DNA from: Pacificispira spongiicola | GTDB lineage: Bacteria; Pseudomonadota; Alphaproteobacteria; UBA8366; Aestuariispiraceae | NCBI RefSeq assembly: GCF_012926505.1 | Contig: NZ_JABBNT010000001.1 | Coordinates: 434,001-498,000, forward strand | Length of the DNA: 64,000 nucleotides | Direction of reading: 5' to 3' | Shown: positions 33,857-42,408 of the stretch, piece by piece | Layout of the letters: every line of letters begins with the position of its first letter | How positions within the stretch are numbered: position 1 is the stretch's first letter | The notes under the pieces: generated by a model | What the model was told of the DNA's origin: nothing | Database searches by the model: none | What the model saw: the letters and a program-made list of their open reading frames with translations, nothing else | Position numbers and translations under genes: made by a program

Positions 33857-36800
33857 ATGGCACGCTTTTTCATCGACAGGCCTGTTTTTGCCTGGGTTAT
33901 CTCCATCCTGATCATGGGGGTCGGGACGCTGGCGATCCTGACCCTTCCGATCGCCCAGTATCCGCAGATCGCCCCGCCGTCGGTGACGATCAGCGCGAAC
34001 TATCCGGGGGCATCGGCGCAAACGGTCGCGAATACGGTAACGCAGATCATCGAACAGCAGATGACCGGCCTGGACGGGATGCGATACATCTCCTCCAGTT
34101 CCACGGCGTCCGGAAGCTCCGAAACGACGATCACCTTCAATACCGGTACGGATCCCGATATCGCGCAGGTCCAGGTTCAGAACAAGCTGGCCCAAGCAAC
34201 CGCGCTATTGCCTGAAACCGTGCAGCGTCAGGGTATCACCGTGCGAAAATCCTCCGCCGGGTTCCTGATGGTGATCGGCCTGATTTCGCCCGACGGTTCC
34301 TATTCCCAGGCGGATTTGTCGGACTATCTCAGCTCGTCCATGGTCGACGAATACAGCCGTATCGAAGGCGTCGGCGAGGTTCGCGTCTTTGGGTCGAAAT
34401 ACGCCATGCGCATCTGGCTGGACCCGTCGAAACTGGCGGCGTTCAATCTGGGCCCGAGCGATATCGTAAAGGCAGTTTCCGCCGAAAACGCGCAGATTTC
34501 GTCCGGCGCTTTCGGCGCCCTGCCCGCGATCGAAGGCCAACAACTGAACGCCACCATTACCGCGCAATCGTTGCTGAGCACGCCGGAAGATTTCGAACAA
34601 ATTGTCCTGCGCGCCGAAACCGATGGCGGTCTCGTCCTGCTGAAAGACGTCGCCCGCGTCGAAATTGGGGCGGAAACATATCAAACCATCGCCCGCTACA
34701 ACCGTCAGCCGGCGGCAGGGCTCGCCATCCAGTTGGCCACCGGGGCGAACGCCCTGGACACGGCGGAACTGGTTCGCGCCAAGACCGAGGAATTCGCGCA
34801 ATACTTCCCGGAAGGCATCGACTATGTCGTGCCTTACGACACGTCGCCTTTCGTCCGGATTTCGATTGAAGAAGTGGTGAAGACCCTGGGCGAGGCCATC
34901 GTCCTCGTCTTCCTGGTCATGTTCCTGTTCCTGCAGAACCTGCGCGCGACGCTGATCCCGACCTTTGCCGTGCCGGTGGTCCTGTTGGGCACTTTCGCGA
35001 TCATCGCGGCGACGGGCGGGTCTATCAACACACTGTCCATGCTGGCCATGGTGTTGGCGATCGGGCTGCTGGTCGATGACGCCATCGTCGTCGTCGAAAA
35101 CGTCGAACGCATCATGGAAGAAGAAGGCCTGGACCCGCGCGAGGCGACGCGGAAATCCATGGGTCAGATCACCGGCGCGCTTGTCGGGATTGCCCTGGTC
35201 CTGTCCGCCGTGTTCGTGCCCATGGCCTTCTTCGGCGGGTCGACGGGCGTTATTTACCGCCAGTTCTCCATCACCATCGTTTCCGCGATGGGGCTGTCGG
35301 TGCTGGTCGCCCTCACCCTGACCCCCGCGCTGTGCGCCACCCTGCTGAAAAAGTCGGATTCCCACGCGATCAAGCGGGGCCCTCTCGGCTGGTTCAACCG
35401 ATTCTTCGGCTGGACCCAGAACGGCTACACAAAAAGCGTCGGCGGTATCATCCGTCGCCCCATCCGCATCGGCATGATCTATCTGCTGCTGGTCGGCGGC
35501 ATGGGCTGGCTGTTCCTGAACACGCCGACAGGCTTCCTGCCCGAAGAAGACCAGGGCATCATGTTCACGCTCGCCGAAGCCCCGACCGGCGCCACGGCGG
35601 AACGGACGCTTCAAACCATGAAGAAGGTCGAGGATTACCTGCTGGATCAGGAATCCGAGATCGTCCCGTCCATGTTCGCGGTCGTCGGGTTCAGCTTCAC
35701 CGGGTCCGGTCAGAACAAGGGTATCGGGTTCGTGCAGATGCGCGACTGGTCCGAACGTAAGGAGCCAGGCCAAAGCGTCCAGGCCCTCGCGGGCCGCAGC
35801 TTCGGCGCCTTCATGGGAATCCGGGACGCCTTTGTGTTCCCGGTCGTGCCCCCGACCGTTCTGGAGCTTGGGAATGTCAGCGGTTTCGACTTCTACCTTC
35901 AGGCGCGCGGCGGTCAGACGCAGGAACAACTGCTGCAAGCCCGCAACCAGTTGATGGGTATGATTTCGCAAAGCCCGCTGATCGGGAATATCCGGCCCAG
36001 CGGTTTGCAGGACGCGGCGCAGTATCGCCTCGACCTCGACTGGAAAGCCGCCGGGGCGATGGGCGTCAGTGCGGATAATGTCCGCGACGTTCTGAGTATC
36101 GCTTGGTCCGGTGACTATGTGAACGACTTCATCGACCGTGGCCGGATCAAACGCGTCTACGTTCAAGGTGAACCGAGCGCACGATCCAATCCCGAGGACA
36201 TCGAACGGTGGCGGGTGAAGAACGCGAACGGCGACTTGGTGCCGTTCTCCAACTTCGCCAAGGGTTCCTGGCATTACGGCCCGCAAGGTCTGTACCGCTA
36301 TAACGGCGTCCCGGCGATGCAGTTGCAGGGCGCGCCTGCACCCGGCGTGACGAGCGGCGAGGCCATGGCGGAGGTCGAACGCCTTGCCGCCAATCTGCCG
36401 GGCGGGTTCAACGTCGCCTGGACGGGTCTGTCCTATGAGGAACGCCAATCCGGCGATCAGGCGCCGCTGCTCTATGCCCTGTCGCTGGCGGCGGTGTTCC
36501 TGTGCCTCGCGGCGCTGTACGAAAGCTGGGCCATTCCCTTCGCGGTCATGCTGGCCATGCCGATCGGGGCACTGGGCGCGCTGATCGGGGCGTGGCTGGG
36601 CAGTTTCGACAACGGCGTGTTTTTCCAAGTCGGGTTGCTGACGGTTATCGGTCTGACCGGGAAAAACGCGATCATGATTGTCGAATTCGCCCGCGACCGG
36701 CATGTCGGCGGCGAACCGCTGTTCACGGCGGTGGTCCAGGCGGCACGGCAGCGTTTCCGGCCGATCATCATGACCTCCATGGCCTTTACGCTGGGTGTGC

Positions 36801-36973
36801 TGCCGCTGGTTCTCAGTTCCGGCGCGGGATCGGCGGGGCGTAATGCCATCGGCGCGGGTGTCATGGGGGGAACCCTGTCTGCAACGCTGCTGGGCGTCTT
36901 GTTCGTGCCGCTGTTCTTCGTCTTGGTCCGGCGCGTCCTGCCCGGTAAAGCGAAAGGCGTTCCGGTCGAATAA
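33857..36973 (+). CDS. RND multidrug efflux permease (AcrB/HAE1 type)
   Basis: This 1038-residue inner-membrane pump has the FFIDRPVFAWVISILIM start of HAE1 transporters, twelve expected transmembrane helices and two large periplasmic loops. The proton-relay residues are intact: the Asp pair in GLLVDDAIVVVENV and the Lys in GLTGKNAIMIVEFA. It exports drugs, detergents or solvents by proton antiport. The AAGGAA before the ATG and its place after the adaptor gene form a two-gene efflux operon under the divergent TetR protein. Substrates cannot be predicted. Confidence 0.96.
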   Translation: MARFFIDRPVFAWVISILIMGVGTLAILTLPIAQYPQIAPPSVTISANYPGASAQTVANTVTQIIEQQMTGLDGMRYISSSSTASGSSETTITFNTGTDPDIAQVQVQNKLAQATALLPETVQRQGITVRKSSAGFLMVIGLISPDGSYSQADLSDYLSSSMVDEYSRIEGVGEVRVFGSKYAMRIWLDPSKLAAFNLGPSDIVKAVSAENAQISSGAFGALPAIEGQQLNATITAQSLLSTPEDFEQIVLRAETDGGLVLLKDVARVEIGAETYQTIARYNRQPAAGLAIQLATGANALDTAELVRAKTEEFAQYFPEGIDYVVPYDTSPFVRISIEEVVKTLGEAIVLVFLVMFLFLQNLRATLIPTFAVPVVLLGTFAIIAATGGSINTLSMLAMVLAIGLLVDDAIVVVENVERIMEEEGLDPREATRKSMGQITGALVGIALVLSAVFVPMAFFGGSTGVIYRQFSITIVSAMGLSVLVALTLTPALCATLLKKSDSHAIKRGPLGWFNRFFGWTQNGYTKSVGGIIRRPIRIGMIYLLLVGGMGWLFLNTPTGFLPEEDQGIMFTLAEAPTGATAERTLQTMKKVEDYLLDQESEIVPSMFAVVGFSFTGSGQNKGIGFVQMRDWSERKEPGQSVQALAGRSFGAFMGIRDAFVFPVVPPTVLELGNVSGFDFYLQARGGQTQEQLLQARNQLMGMISQSPLIGNIRPSGLQDAAQYRLDLDWKAAGAMGVSADNVRDVLSIAWSGDYVNDFIDRGRIKRVYVQGEPSARSNPEDIERWRVKNANGDLVPFSNFAKGSWHYGPQGLYRYNGVPAMQLQGAPAPGVTSGEAMAEVERLAANLPGGFNVAWTGLSYEERQSGDQAPLLYALSLAAVFLCLAALYESWAIPFAVMLAMPIGALGALIGAWLGSFDNGVFFQVGLLTVIGLTGKNAIMIVEFARDRHVGGEPLFTAVVQAARQRFRPIIMTSMAFTLGVLPLVLSSGAGSAGRNAIGAGVMGGTLSATLLGVLFVPLFFVLVRRVLPGKAKGVPVE

Positions 36974-36997
36974 CCACGACCGTACAACCTGATTTGG

Positions 36998-37035
36998 AAA
37001 GAGCGCGATCCCCCGGACGCGCTCTTTTCATTTTG
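36998..37035 (+). terminator. Rho-independent terminator after the RND operon
   Basis: AAAGAGCGCG (36998-37007) pairs with CGCGCTCTTT (37018-37027) around a ten-base loop, followed by a T-rich tract. It begins 25 bases after the pump stop codon, a textbook intrinsic terminator. Confidence 0.85.
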
Positions 37036-37072
37036 CTTCCCGGCAGAGGACTCGGTAAGGTAATCGGAATTT

Positions 37073-37086
37073 GACAGCACACTGTC
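37073..37086. promoter_or_regulatory. Palindrome upstream of the isomerase gene
   Basis: GACAG-caca-CTGTC (37073-37086) lies about 50 bases before the isomerase ATG. The half-site GACAG recurs before the MarR gene and in the gentisate dioxygenase promoter, suggesting a common regulator. No clear promoter hexamers were found here. Confidence 0.4.
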
Positions 37087-37134
37087 TAAGATGGCGCGCG
37101 GGCGCGAAACGGCGGCATTCGGGAGAGACGCATC

Positions 37135-37767
37135 ATGAAACTTCACGGGTTTTTCAGAAGCACCGCGTCCTGGCGCGTTCGTATTGCCTGCGCGCTGAAA
37201 GGCGTCTCCCTGGATCATCAAAGCTATAAACTGCGCCGCGGCGACCAGCGCAGCGATGCCTATCTGGCACTGAACCCGCAGGGCCTCGTCCCGGCGCTGG
37301 AACTGGACGACGGTACCGTGCTGACGCAGTCGCTGGCCATCATCGAGTGGCTGGAAGAAACCATTCCGGAACCGCACCTGCTACCGTCCGATCCGATCGC
37401 CCGGGCAAAAGTGCGCGCCTTCGCGCTGGCCATCGCCGCCGATATCCATCCCGTGCAGAATCTGAAGGTTCTGTTCGCGCTGGCCGGTCACGGCCTGGAT
37501 GAGGCCGCCGTAAACGGTTGGGCGGCGACGGTGATTACCGAAGGCCTGGGCGCCTGCGAAAAGCTGATCGCGGATCAGGACGGCCCGTATTGCTTCGGCG
37601 ATACGGTCGGTCTCGCCGATATCTGCCTTGTGCCGCAGATCGGAAATGCAAAGCGTTTCGGTGTCGATCTGGCCGCCTTCCCGAAACTGATGGCCGTTGA
37701 CGCCGCCTGCGCCCAATTGCCCGCCTTCGCCGATGCGGTCCCCGGCCGGCAGGCGGATGCCGAATAA
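37135..37767 (+). CDS. Zeta-class GST, probable maleylpyruvate isomerase
   Basis: This 210-residue zeta-class glutathione transferase has STASWRVRI near the N-terminus, a central PQGLVPALELDDG and the DIHPVQNLKVL segment of maleylacetoacetate/maleylpyruvate isomerases. The usual SSC motif is changed: the Cys position is Ala11. Because gentisate dioxygenase and an FAH-family hydrolase follow and no homogentisate gene is present, glutathione-dependent maleylpyruvate isomerisation is the better call than maleylacetoacetate. It follows the RND terminator and has its own upstream palindrome. Confidence 0.82.
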   Translation: MKLHGFFRSTASWRVRIACALKGVSLDHQSYKLRRGDQRSDAYLALNPQGLVPALELDDGTVLTQSLAIIEWLEETIPEPHLLPSDPIARAKVRAFALAIAADIHPVQNLKVLFALAGHGLDEAAVNGWAATVITEGLGACEKLIADQDGPYCFGDTVGLADICLVPQIGNAKRFGVDLAAFPKLMAVDAACAQLPAFADAVPGRQADAE

Positions 37768-37784
37768 GGCCGGAATCGGTTAAA

Positions 37785-37841
37785 GACAGTGACGGACCGA
37801 CGGTTACGCGTGTAACTTGGCGGACTTCTGCCGTTACTGTC
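37785..37841. promoter_or_regulatory. Inverted repeats upstream of the MarR gene
   Basis: GACAGTGACGG (37785-37795) and CCGTTACTGTC (37831-37841) are near-perfect inverted copies, and between them lies GTTAC-gcgt-GTAAC (37803-37816). The whole lies in the 135-base gap before the MarR gene, suiting autoregulation by two bound dimers. No convincing -10/-35 pair was found. Confidence 0.45.
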
Positions 37842-37902
37842 GACGCATCCTGACGGAAACCCGAATGGTCGCGTCCTTTCAAGCAGGGACTGACGACAAA
37901 CG

Positions 37903-38394
37903 ATGACGATGGACCGTATCCACAACAGACCGGGATACCTTTTACGGCGGGCGCAGCAGATTTCGGACGCCCTATTCTTCGACGAATGCAATTACCTGTC
38001 CGTCACCCCGGTCCAATACGCCGCCATGGTTTCGATTGAAGAAAACCCAGGCATCGACGCCACCCGGTTGTCCACCATGATCGCCTTCGACCGATCCACC
38101 CTGGGCGGCGTGATCGAACGGTTGGAAGCGAAAGACCTGATCCGGCGCGAACCCAGCGACAGCGACAAGCGGGCAAAACTGCTCTACATCACAGATGACG
38201 GGCGCCGAGCACTCCGTGAAATCGAACCGCATGTCGGCCGCGTTCAGGATCGCATCCTGGGGCCGCTGGAAAAGCCGGAACAAGAAATGTTGAAGCTGTT
38301 GCTCGGCAAGCTGATCGACCTGCACAGCGATACCCTGCCGCTGTCGCTCCAATTGTCCCCGTCGGCGAAACGTAAACGCGATCGGGCCGACTAA
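37903..38394 (+). CDS. MarR-family regulator of the gentisate genes
   Basis: This 163-residue winged-helix protein has YLSVTPVQYAAMVSIEENPGIDATRLS, the recognition stretch AFDRSTLGGVIERLEAKDLI and wing REPSDSDKRAKLLYIT. MarR proteins of this group often sense aromatic acids. Its place between the isomerase and the dioxygenase, with repeated GACAG elements before all three genes, points to local control of gentisate breakdown. No terminator or gene lies in the 312 bases that follow. Confidence 0.82.
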   Translation: MTMDRIHNRPGYLLRRAQQISDALFFDECNYLSVTPVQYAAMVSIEENPGIDATRLSTMIAFDRSTLGGVIERLEAKDLIRREPSDSDKRAKLLYITDDGRRALREIEPHVGRVQDRILGPLEKPEQEMLKLLLGKLIDLHSDTLPLSLQLSPSAKRKRDRAD

Positions 38395-38606
38395 TCCATC
38401 GATTCTTCAACTCAATTTAGTTAGTGTACATAATTGTTTTTGCTCCACTGAATGTCCTCGCCGGACAATCAAACGATCCTATCCGCCTCGACGCCACCAC
38501 CCGACACCCCGGAAACTCAGCGGGTTTCTCTATAGTCTGCAAGATGTTCGCGACATAGCGCATTCATTCGCCCCCGGTCCGCCATGCAGATCGTTCGACA
38601 ATTTTT

Positions 38607-38634
38607 TTGACAGTATGCATTCTTTTTCTATATA
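38607..38634 (+). promoter_or_regulatory. Strong promoter of the gentisate dioxygenase gene within a 312-base gap
   Basis: TTGACA (38607-38612) and TATATA (38629-38634) are 16 bases apart, about 73 bases before the dioxygenase ATG. TTGACAG here shares the GACAG element of the other upstream regions, and AGTATGCAT (38612-38620) between the boxes resembles AGTGTACAT at 38423-38431. The remainder of the gap 38395-38706 is AT-rich and holds no open frame or RNA gene that I can see. Confidence 0.6.
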
Positions 38635-38706
38635 AAACTCGGTAATCAACAATCGGTTCTCGCCGGATGCGGCAGCCGGAAAATCAAGGCTTCATGGAGG
38701 AACGGA

Positions 38707-39756
38707 ATGTCCGATCTCGGCACGATGGAAGAGCTTCCCCTCGCCTATCGGGAAAATCTCGCCAGCATCAATACCCTGCCGCTTTGGCCTCTGCTGCGCG
38801 GGTTCCTGCCCCATGGCAAACCGGAACGCCGGACCGCCCCGACCGTCTGGCGCTATAAGGATATCCGTCCGCTGCTTCTGCAAGCCGGTGATCTAACCCC
38901 CATCGAAAAGGCGGAACGCCGGGTCCTGATCCTGAACAATCCGGGCCTCGGGCCGGATGCGTCCCGCGCGACGGCGACCATCTATTGCGGTCTGCAATTG
39001 ATCCTGCCGGGAGAGGTCGCGCCGAACCACCGCCACACGCCCAGCGCCACGCGTTTTGTTGTCGAAGGCGAAGGCGGCTTCACCGTCGTGAACGGCGAAA
39101 AGCTGCCGATGGAAAAGGGCGATTTGATCCTGACCCCGGCCGGCGAATGGCACGAACACGGCCATACCGGCGAGGGCCCTGTGATCTGGCTGGACGCGTT
39201 GGACCTGCCGATCCTGTACGATTTCGAAGTCTCCTACGCGATCGAGGGCGACTCCCAAGCGATCCGAAACCGCGCCGACGCGTCCCAGGCGGAATACCGC
39301 CGAGCCGGTTTGAAACCGTATCGCAACCTGGACACCAAGCCGTCGCCCTATCCGCTGATGCGTTTCCCATGGAAGGAAGTCCGCAGCGCCCTGCAGGATT
39401 TCGCCACGGTCTGCGACGGGCGGGAGGTCGTGCAGATGGCCTATGTGAACCCGGAAACCGGGCAGGAATGCCTGCCGACGCTGGGCTTCTCTGCCATCAT
39501 GCTGCGCCCCGGCGAAACGGCCGCCCTGCCGCGCCGGTCGGCCTCCGCCGTACTGCATGTGGTGGAAGGCGAGGGCCAGGCGGATATCGACGGAACGGAA
39601 CTGGATTGGGCGGAATCGGATTCCGTCGCCGTGCCGACCTATTCGGAAGTGAAACTCGCCAACCGGTCGGACAAGAAGCCGGCCTTCCTGTTCGTCATGG
39701 ACGACGCCCCGATTCAACGAAAGCTCGGCTTCTACGAAGAGCTTCCGTCGCTTTAA
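38707..39756 (+). CDS. Gentisate 1,2-dioxygenase
   Basis: This 349-residue bicupin cleaves the ring of gentisate to maleylpyruvate using Fe(II) and oxygen. The first cupin has [18 protein letters not shown] and [16 protein letters not shown], with the iron-binding histidines; the second, degenerate cupin follows ([20 protein letters not shown]). Length and motif order agree with gentisate dioxygenases. A related salicylate 1,2-dioxygenase is the main alternative. GGAGG precedes the ATG, and the hydrolase gene follows after 38 bases. Confidence 0.92.
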   Translation: MSDLGTMEELPLAYRENLASINTLPLWPLLRGFLPHGKPERRTAPTVWRYKDIRPLLLQAGDLTPIEKAERRVLILNNPGLGPDASRATATIYCGLQLILPGEVAPNHRHTPSATRFVVEGEGGFTVVNGEKLPMEKGDLILTPAGEWHEHGHTGEGPVIWLDALDLPILYDFEVSYAIEGDSQAIRNRADASQAEYRRAGLKPYRNLDTKPSPYPLMRFPWKEVRSALQDFATVCDGREVVQMAYVNPETGQECLPTLGFSAIMLRPGETAALPRRSASAVLHVVEGEGQADIDGTELDWAESDSVAVPTYSEVKLANRSDKKPAFLFVMDDAPIQRKLGFYEELPSL

Positions 39757-39794
39757 CAATCGATTTACCCAGTCTAACGAAAGGACCCGAGCCG

Positions 39795-40484
39795 ATGGCC
39801 GACCTCGTCTTTGCCGCGCCCGAGACCCAGACCCTGCCGATCCAGGGCAGCGAAAAACGCGTGCCCGTGAACCGCATCTTCTGCGTCGGGCGGAACTACG
39901 AAGAACATGCCAAGGAAATGGGCGTCGAGGTCGACCGTCAGGCCGCCTTCTATTTCCTGAAAGGCAACTACGCGACGATCGAAAGCGGTGCGAAGATCGC
40001 CTATCCGCCGGGCACGTCCAACTATCATTATGAAATGGAACTGTCCGTCGTGATCGGCAAGCCCGCCTATCAGGTCGCGAAGGACAAGGCGAATGACGTC
40101 ATCTTCGGATATGCCTGCAGCCTGGACATGACCCGCCGCGACCTGCAACTGGTGGCGCGCGAAAAGGGCCGTCCATGGGACCTGGGCAAGGATTTCGAAC
40201 AGAGCGCCGTGTTCGGTGAGGTCGTCCCGGTGGAAAAGACCGGTATCCTGACCGAAGGCGCGATCGAACTGCGTCAGAACGGCGAAACCAAGCAGTCCGC
40301 CGACCTGTCCCAGCTTGTCTGGAAGATCGACGAGCTGATCTCGGATTTGAGCAAATATTACCACCTGCAGCCGGGCGACGTCATCATGACGGGCACGCCG
40401 GCCGGTGTCGGCCCGGTCAAATCGGGCGATGTGATTGAAGGCTCCGTCGCCGGTGTCGGCGATATCCGCCTGGAAATCGAATAA
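39795..40484 (+). CDS. FAH-family hydrolase, probable fumarylpyruvate hydrolase
   Basis: This 229-residue protein of the fumarylacetoacetase fold has the metal-binding ExE in YHYEMELSVVIGK, FCVGRNYEEHAKEMG at the start and VIMTGTPAGVGPV near the end. In a gentisate pathway it would split fumarylpyruvate into fumarate and pyruvate, completing the route with the dioxygenase and isomerase. I chose the ATG at 39795, after AAGGA, because it begins the fold; the upstream open frame lies within the dioxygenase gene. A strong terminator follows. Confidence 0.9.
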   Translation: MADLVFAAPETQTLPIQGSEKRVPVNRIFCVGRNYEEHAKEMGVEVDRQAAFYFLKGNYATIESGAKIAYPPGTSNYHYEMELSVVIGKPAYQVAKDKANDVIFGYACSLDMTRRDLQLVAREKGRPWDLGKDFEQSAVFGEVVPVEKTGILTEGAIELRQNGETKQSADLSQLVWKIDELISDLSKYYHLQPGDVIMTGTPAGVGPVKSGDVIEGSVAGVGDIRLEIE

Positions 40485-40512
40485 CCCCTGAGACCTCTTG
40501 TCTCCCTCTAGA

Positions 40513-40557
40513 CCCGGGTTCCCATGGCGCCTGCGCTTGGAACCCGGGCATTTTTTT
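40513..40557 (+). terminator. Rho-independent terminator after the gentisate operon
   Basis: CCCGGGTTCC (40513-40522) pairs perfectly with GGAACCCGGG (40539-40548), followed within two bases by seven T residues (40551-40557). It separates the gentisate genes from dctB. Confidence 0.92.
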
Positions 40558-40626
40558 GCCCACCGTCGATAGGCCCGGCGTCCCTTCGAGTCGACATCCC
40601 GCCCTTCCGGGGGTAACCGTTTCGGG

Positions 40627-42408
40627 ATGAGCGACCTGACAGCCGGTTACAGAGTACGAGGCATCGGGCGGTTCTGGGGCATCGTCGCCCTGGCCGCGAT
40701 CGTCAGCCTGTCGGCGCCGCTCTTCGTCGCCTCCCGCTCCTATTTCGAGGGTGAGGAACTGCAACGCGCGCAAAGCCGCGTCACCCTCTATCGCAGCACC
40801 CTGATCAACGCGCTGGAACGCTATCAGCATCTGCCCTTCGTGCTGGCCCGCGATCCGTTCGTCATTCGCGGCGCGGAAGGCGCCGACCGCGACGCCCTGA
40901 ACCGGCGCCTCGCGTCCTTTTCGGCGGAGGCGGATTTGGATGCGATCTATCTGATGGACACGATCGGCCTGACGGTCGCCGCGTCCAACTACGATCAGGA
41001 CCTGACCTTCCTCGGTCAGAACTACGGTTTCCGGCCGTATTTCCGTGCCGCCATGGTCGGGAACCGGGGGCAATTCTTCGGCATCGGCGTGACCACGTCG
41101 CGCCCCGGCTATTTTATTGCGGAACCGGTGCGGAACATCGGCGGCGAAATCGTCGGCGTTATCGCCTTGAAACTGGACTTGAGCGATCTGGAACGCGCGT
41201 GGTCGGACGGTGGGGAAACCGTCTTCGTGTCCAATCGGGACGGGATCGTTCTGTTGTCTTCCGATCCGACGCTCCGCTACCGCACATCCAGTCCGCTGAC
41301 GGAAGCGCAAAGAGAAGCGATCGAAGCCCGCCGTCAATTCGGGACCGTCACGTTGGGCGAACTCGATTGGGCGGATTTGGGGTCGGATCGCGTGCGTTTG
41401 GATGGGATGTCCTACCTGCATGTGACCGCCGCAATCCCCGGTTCGGATTGGACCCTGCATTTCCTGTCGGAGGAAAGCGAGGTCCTCGCCCGCGCATGGC
41501 TGGCCGTCATCGGCGCGGCGATCCTCGGCGTTGTGATATCCGCCATCGCCCTATACGCGCGTATCCGGCAGGTTCGTCGCTCCCTGGCCGAATCCCAGGC
41601 GGCGCGACACGAATTGCAGGTCGCGAACCTGGACCTCGCCCGTGAGATCGAGGAACGCCGCGCCACCGAACGTCGCCTGGAGAAGGCACGGTCGGAACTG
41701 GCCCGCGCCAGTAAACTGGCGGCCTTGGGCCAACTGGCGGCGTCGGTCACCCATGAATTGGGACAACCGATTTCCGCGATGAAGAACTATCTGGCGGCGG
41801 CGGAACTGGACGAAGGGCAAGGCGATAGCGGGGAGACCCTGACCCGTCTGTCCGGCATCGTCGGCCGCATGGAACGTTTGACTCAGCAATTGCGTTTCTT
41901 CGCCAGACCGGGCGGGGAAACCTTCGGGCCGGTGGATCTGGTCGACGTGTGGCGGGAAGCGTTTTCCCTGATCGAACCCGATATCGATGCCGCCGGAATT
42001 TCGGTAACCGCCGACCTACCCGACCGCCCCGTCATTGTACGCGGCGACCGCCTGCGCCTGGAACAGGTGGTCGTCAATCTGTGCCGAAACGCGATTCTTG
42101 CCATGCGTGGCGCACCGCGCCGGACCTTGAGCGTATGCGTCGACGCCCAAGGTGCGGTTGCGCGGTTTACCATCACCGATACCGGACCGGGGCTGGGCGG
42201 CAAGAAACTCGAAACGCTTCAGGAACCCTTCGTTACGACACGCGCCAGCGGGGAAGGCATGGGCCTCGGCCTTGCGATATCCGCCGAGATCGTGAAAGAG
42301 CATGACGGCACACTGTCCGCCCACGACGTGGACGAGAGTGCAGGTGGGGGCGGGGCCGTGTTCATCGTCACCCTGCCCTCGATCGACGAGGAGAAACGCG
42401 GTCCATGA
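40627..42408 (+). CDS. dctB: DctB-like sensor histidine kinase
   Basis: This 593-residue membrane kinase has two transmembrane helices (about 15-36 and 289-311) around a periplasmic double Cache sensor. The DctB-type features are YDQDLTFLGQNYGFRPYFR and GYFIAEPVRN. A coiled coil follows, then the H-box ASVTHELGQPISAMKNY (His376) and an ATPase domain ending GMGLGLAISAEIVKEHDG. DctB proteins sense C4-dicarboxylates and phosphorylate DctD. Its stop overlaps the regulator start by four bases, so the pair is translationally coupled, and a TRAP transporter follows. Confidence 0.9.
   Translation: MSDLTAGYRVRGIGRFWGIVALAAIVSLSAPLFVASRSYFEGEELQRAQSRVTLYRSTLINALERYQHLPFVLARDPFVIRGAEGADRDALNRRLASFSAEADLDAIYLMDTIGLTVAASNYDQDLTFLGQNYGFRPYFRAAMVGNRGQFFGIGVTTSRPGYFIAEPVRNIGGEIVGVIALKLDLSDLERAWSDGGETVFVSNRDGIVLLSSDPTLRYRTSSPLTEAQREAIEARRQFGTVTLGELDWADLGSDRVRLDGMSYLHVTAAIPGSDWTLHFLSEESEVLARAWLAVIGAAILGVVISAIALYARIRQVRRSLAESQAARHELQVANLDLAREIEERRATERRLEKARSELARASKLAALGQLAASVTHELGQPISAMKNYLAAAELDEGQGDSGETLTRLSGIVGRMERLTQQLRFFARPGGETFGPVDLVDVWREAFSLIEPDIDAAGISVTADLPDRPVIVRGDRLRLEQVVVNLCRNAILAMRGAPRRTLSVCVDAQGAVARFTITDTGPGLGGKKLETLQEPFVTTRASGEGMGLGLAISAEIVKEHDGTLSAHDVDESAGGGGAVFIVTLPSIDEEKRGP

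Noticed and set aside
34205-36703. 832-codon open frame opposite the RND pump
   Set aside because: Antisense of a strongly conserved transporter gene; no ribosome-binding site or recognisable domain.
37135-40484. Homogentisate (tyrosine) pathway
   Set aside because: The ring-cleaving enzyme is a bicupin gentisate-type dioxygenase and no homogentisate dioxygenase or hydroxyphenylpyruvate dioxygenase is present.
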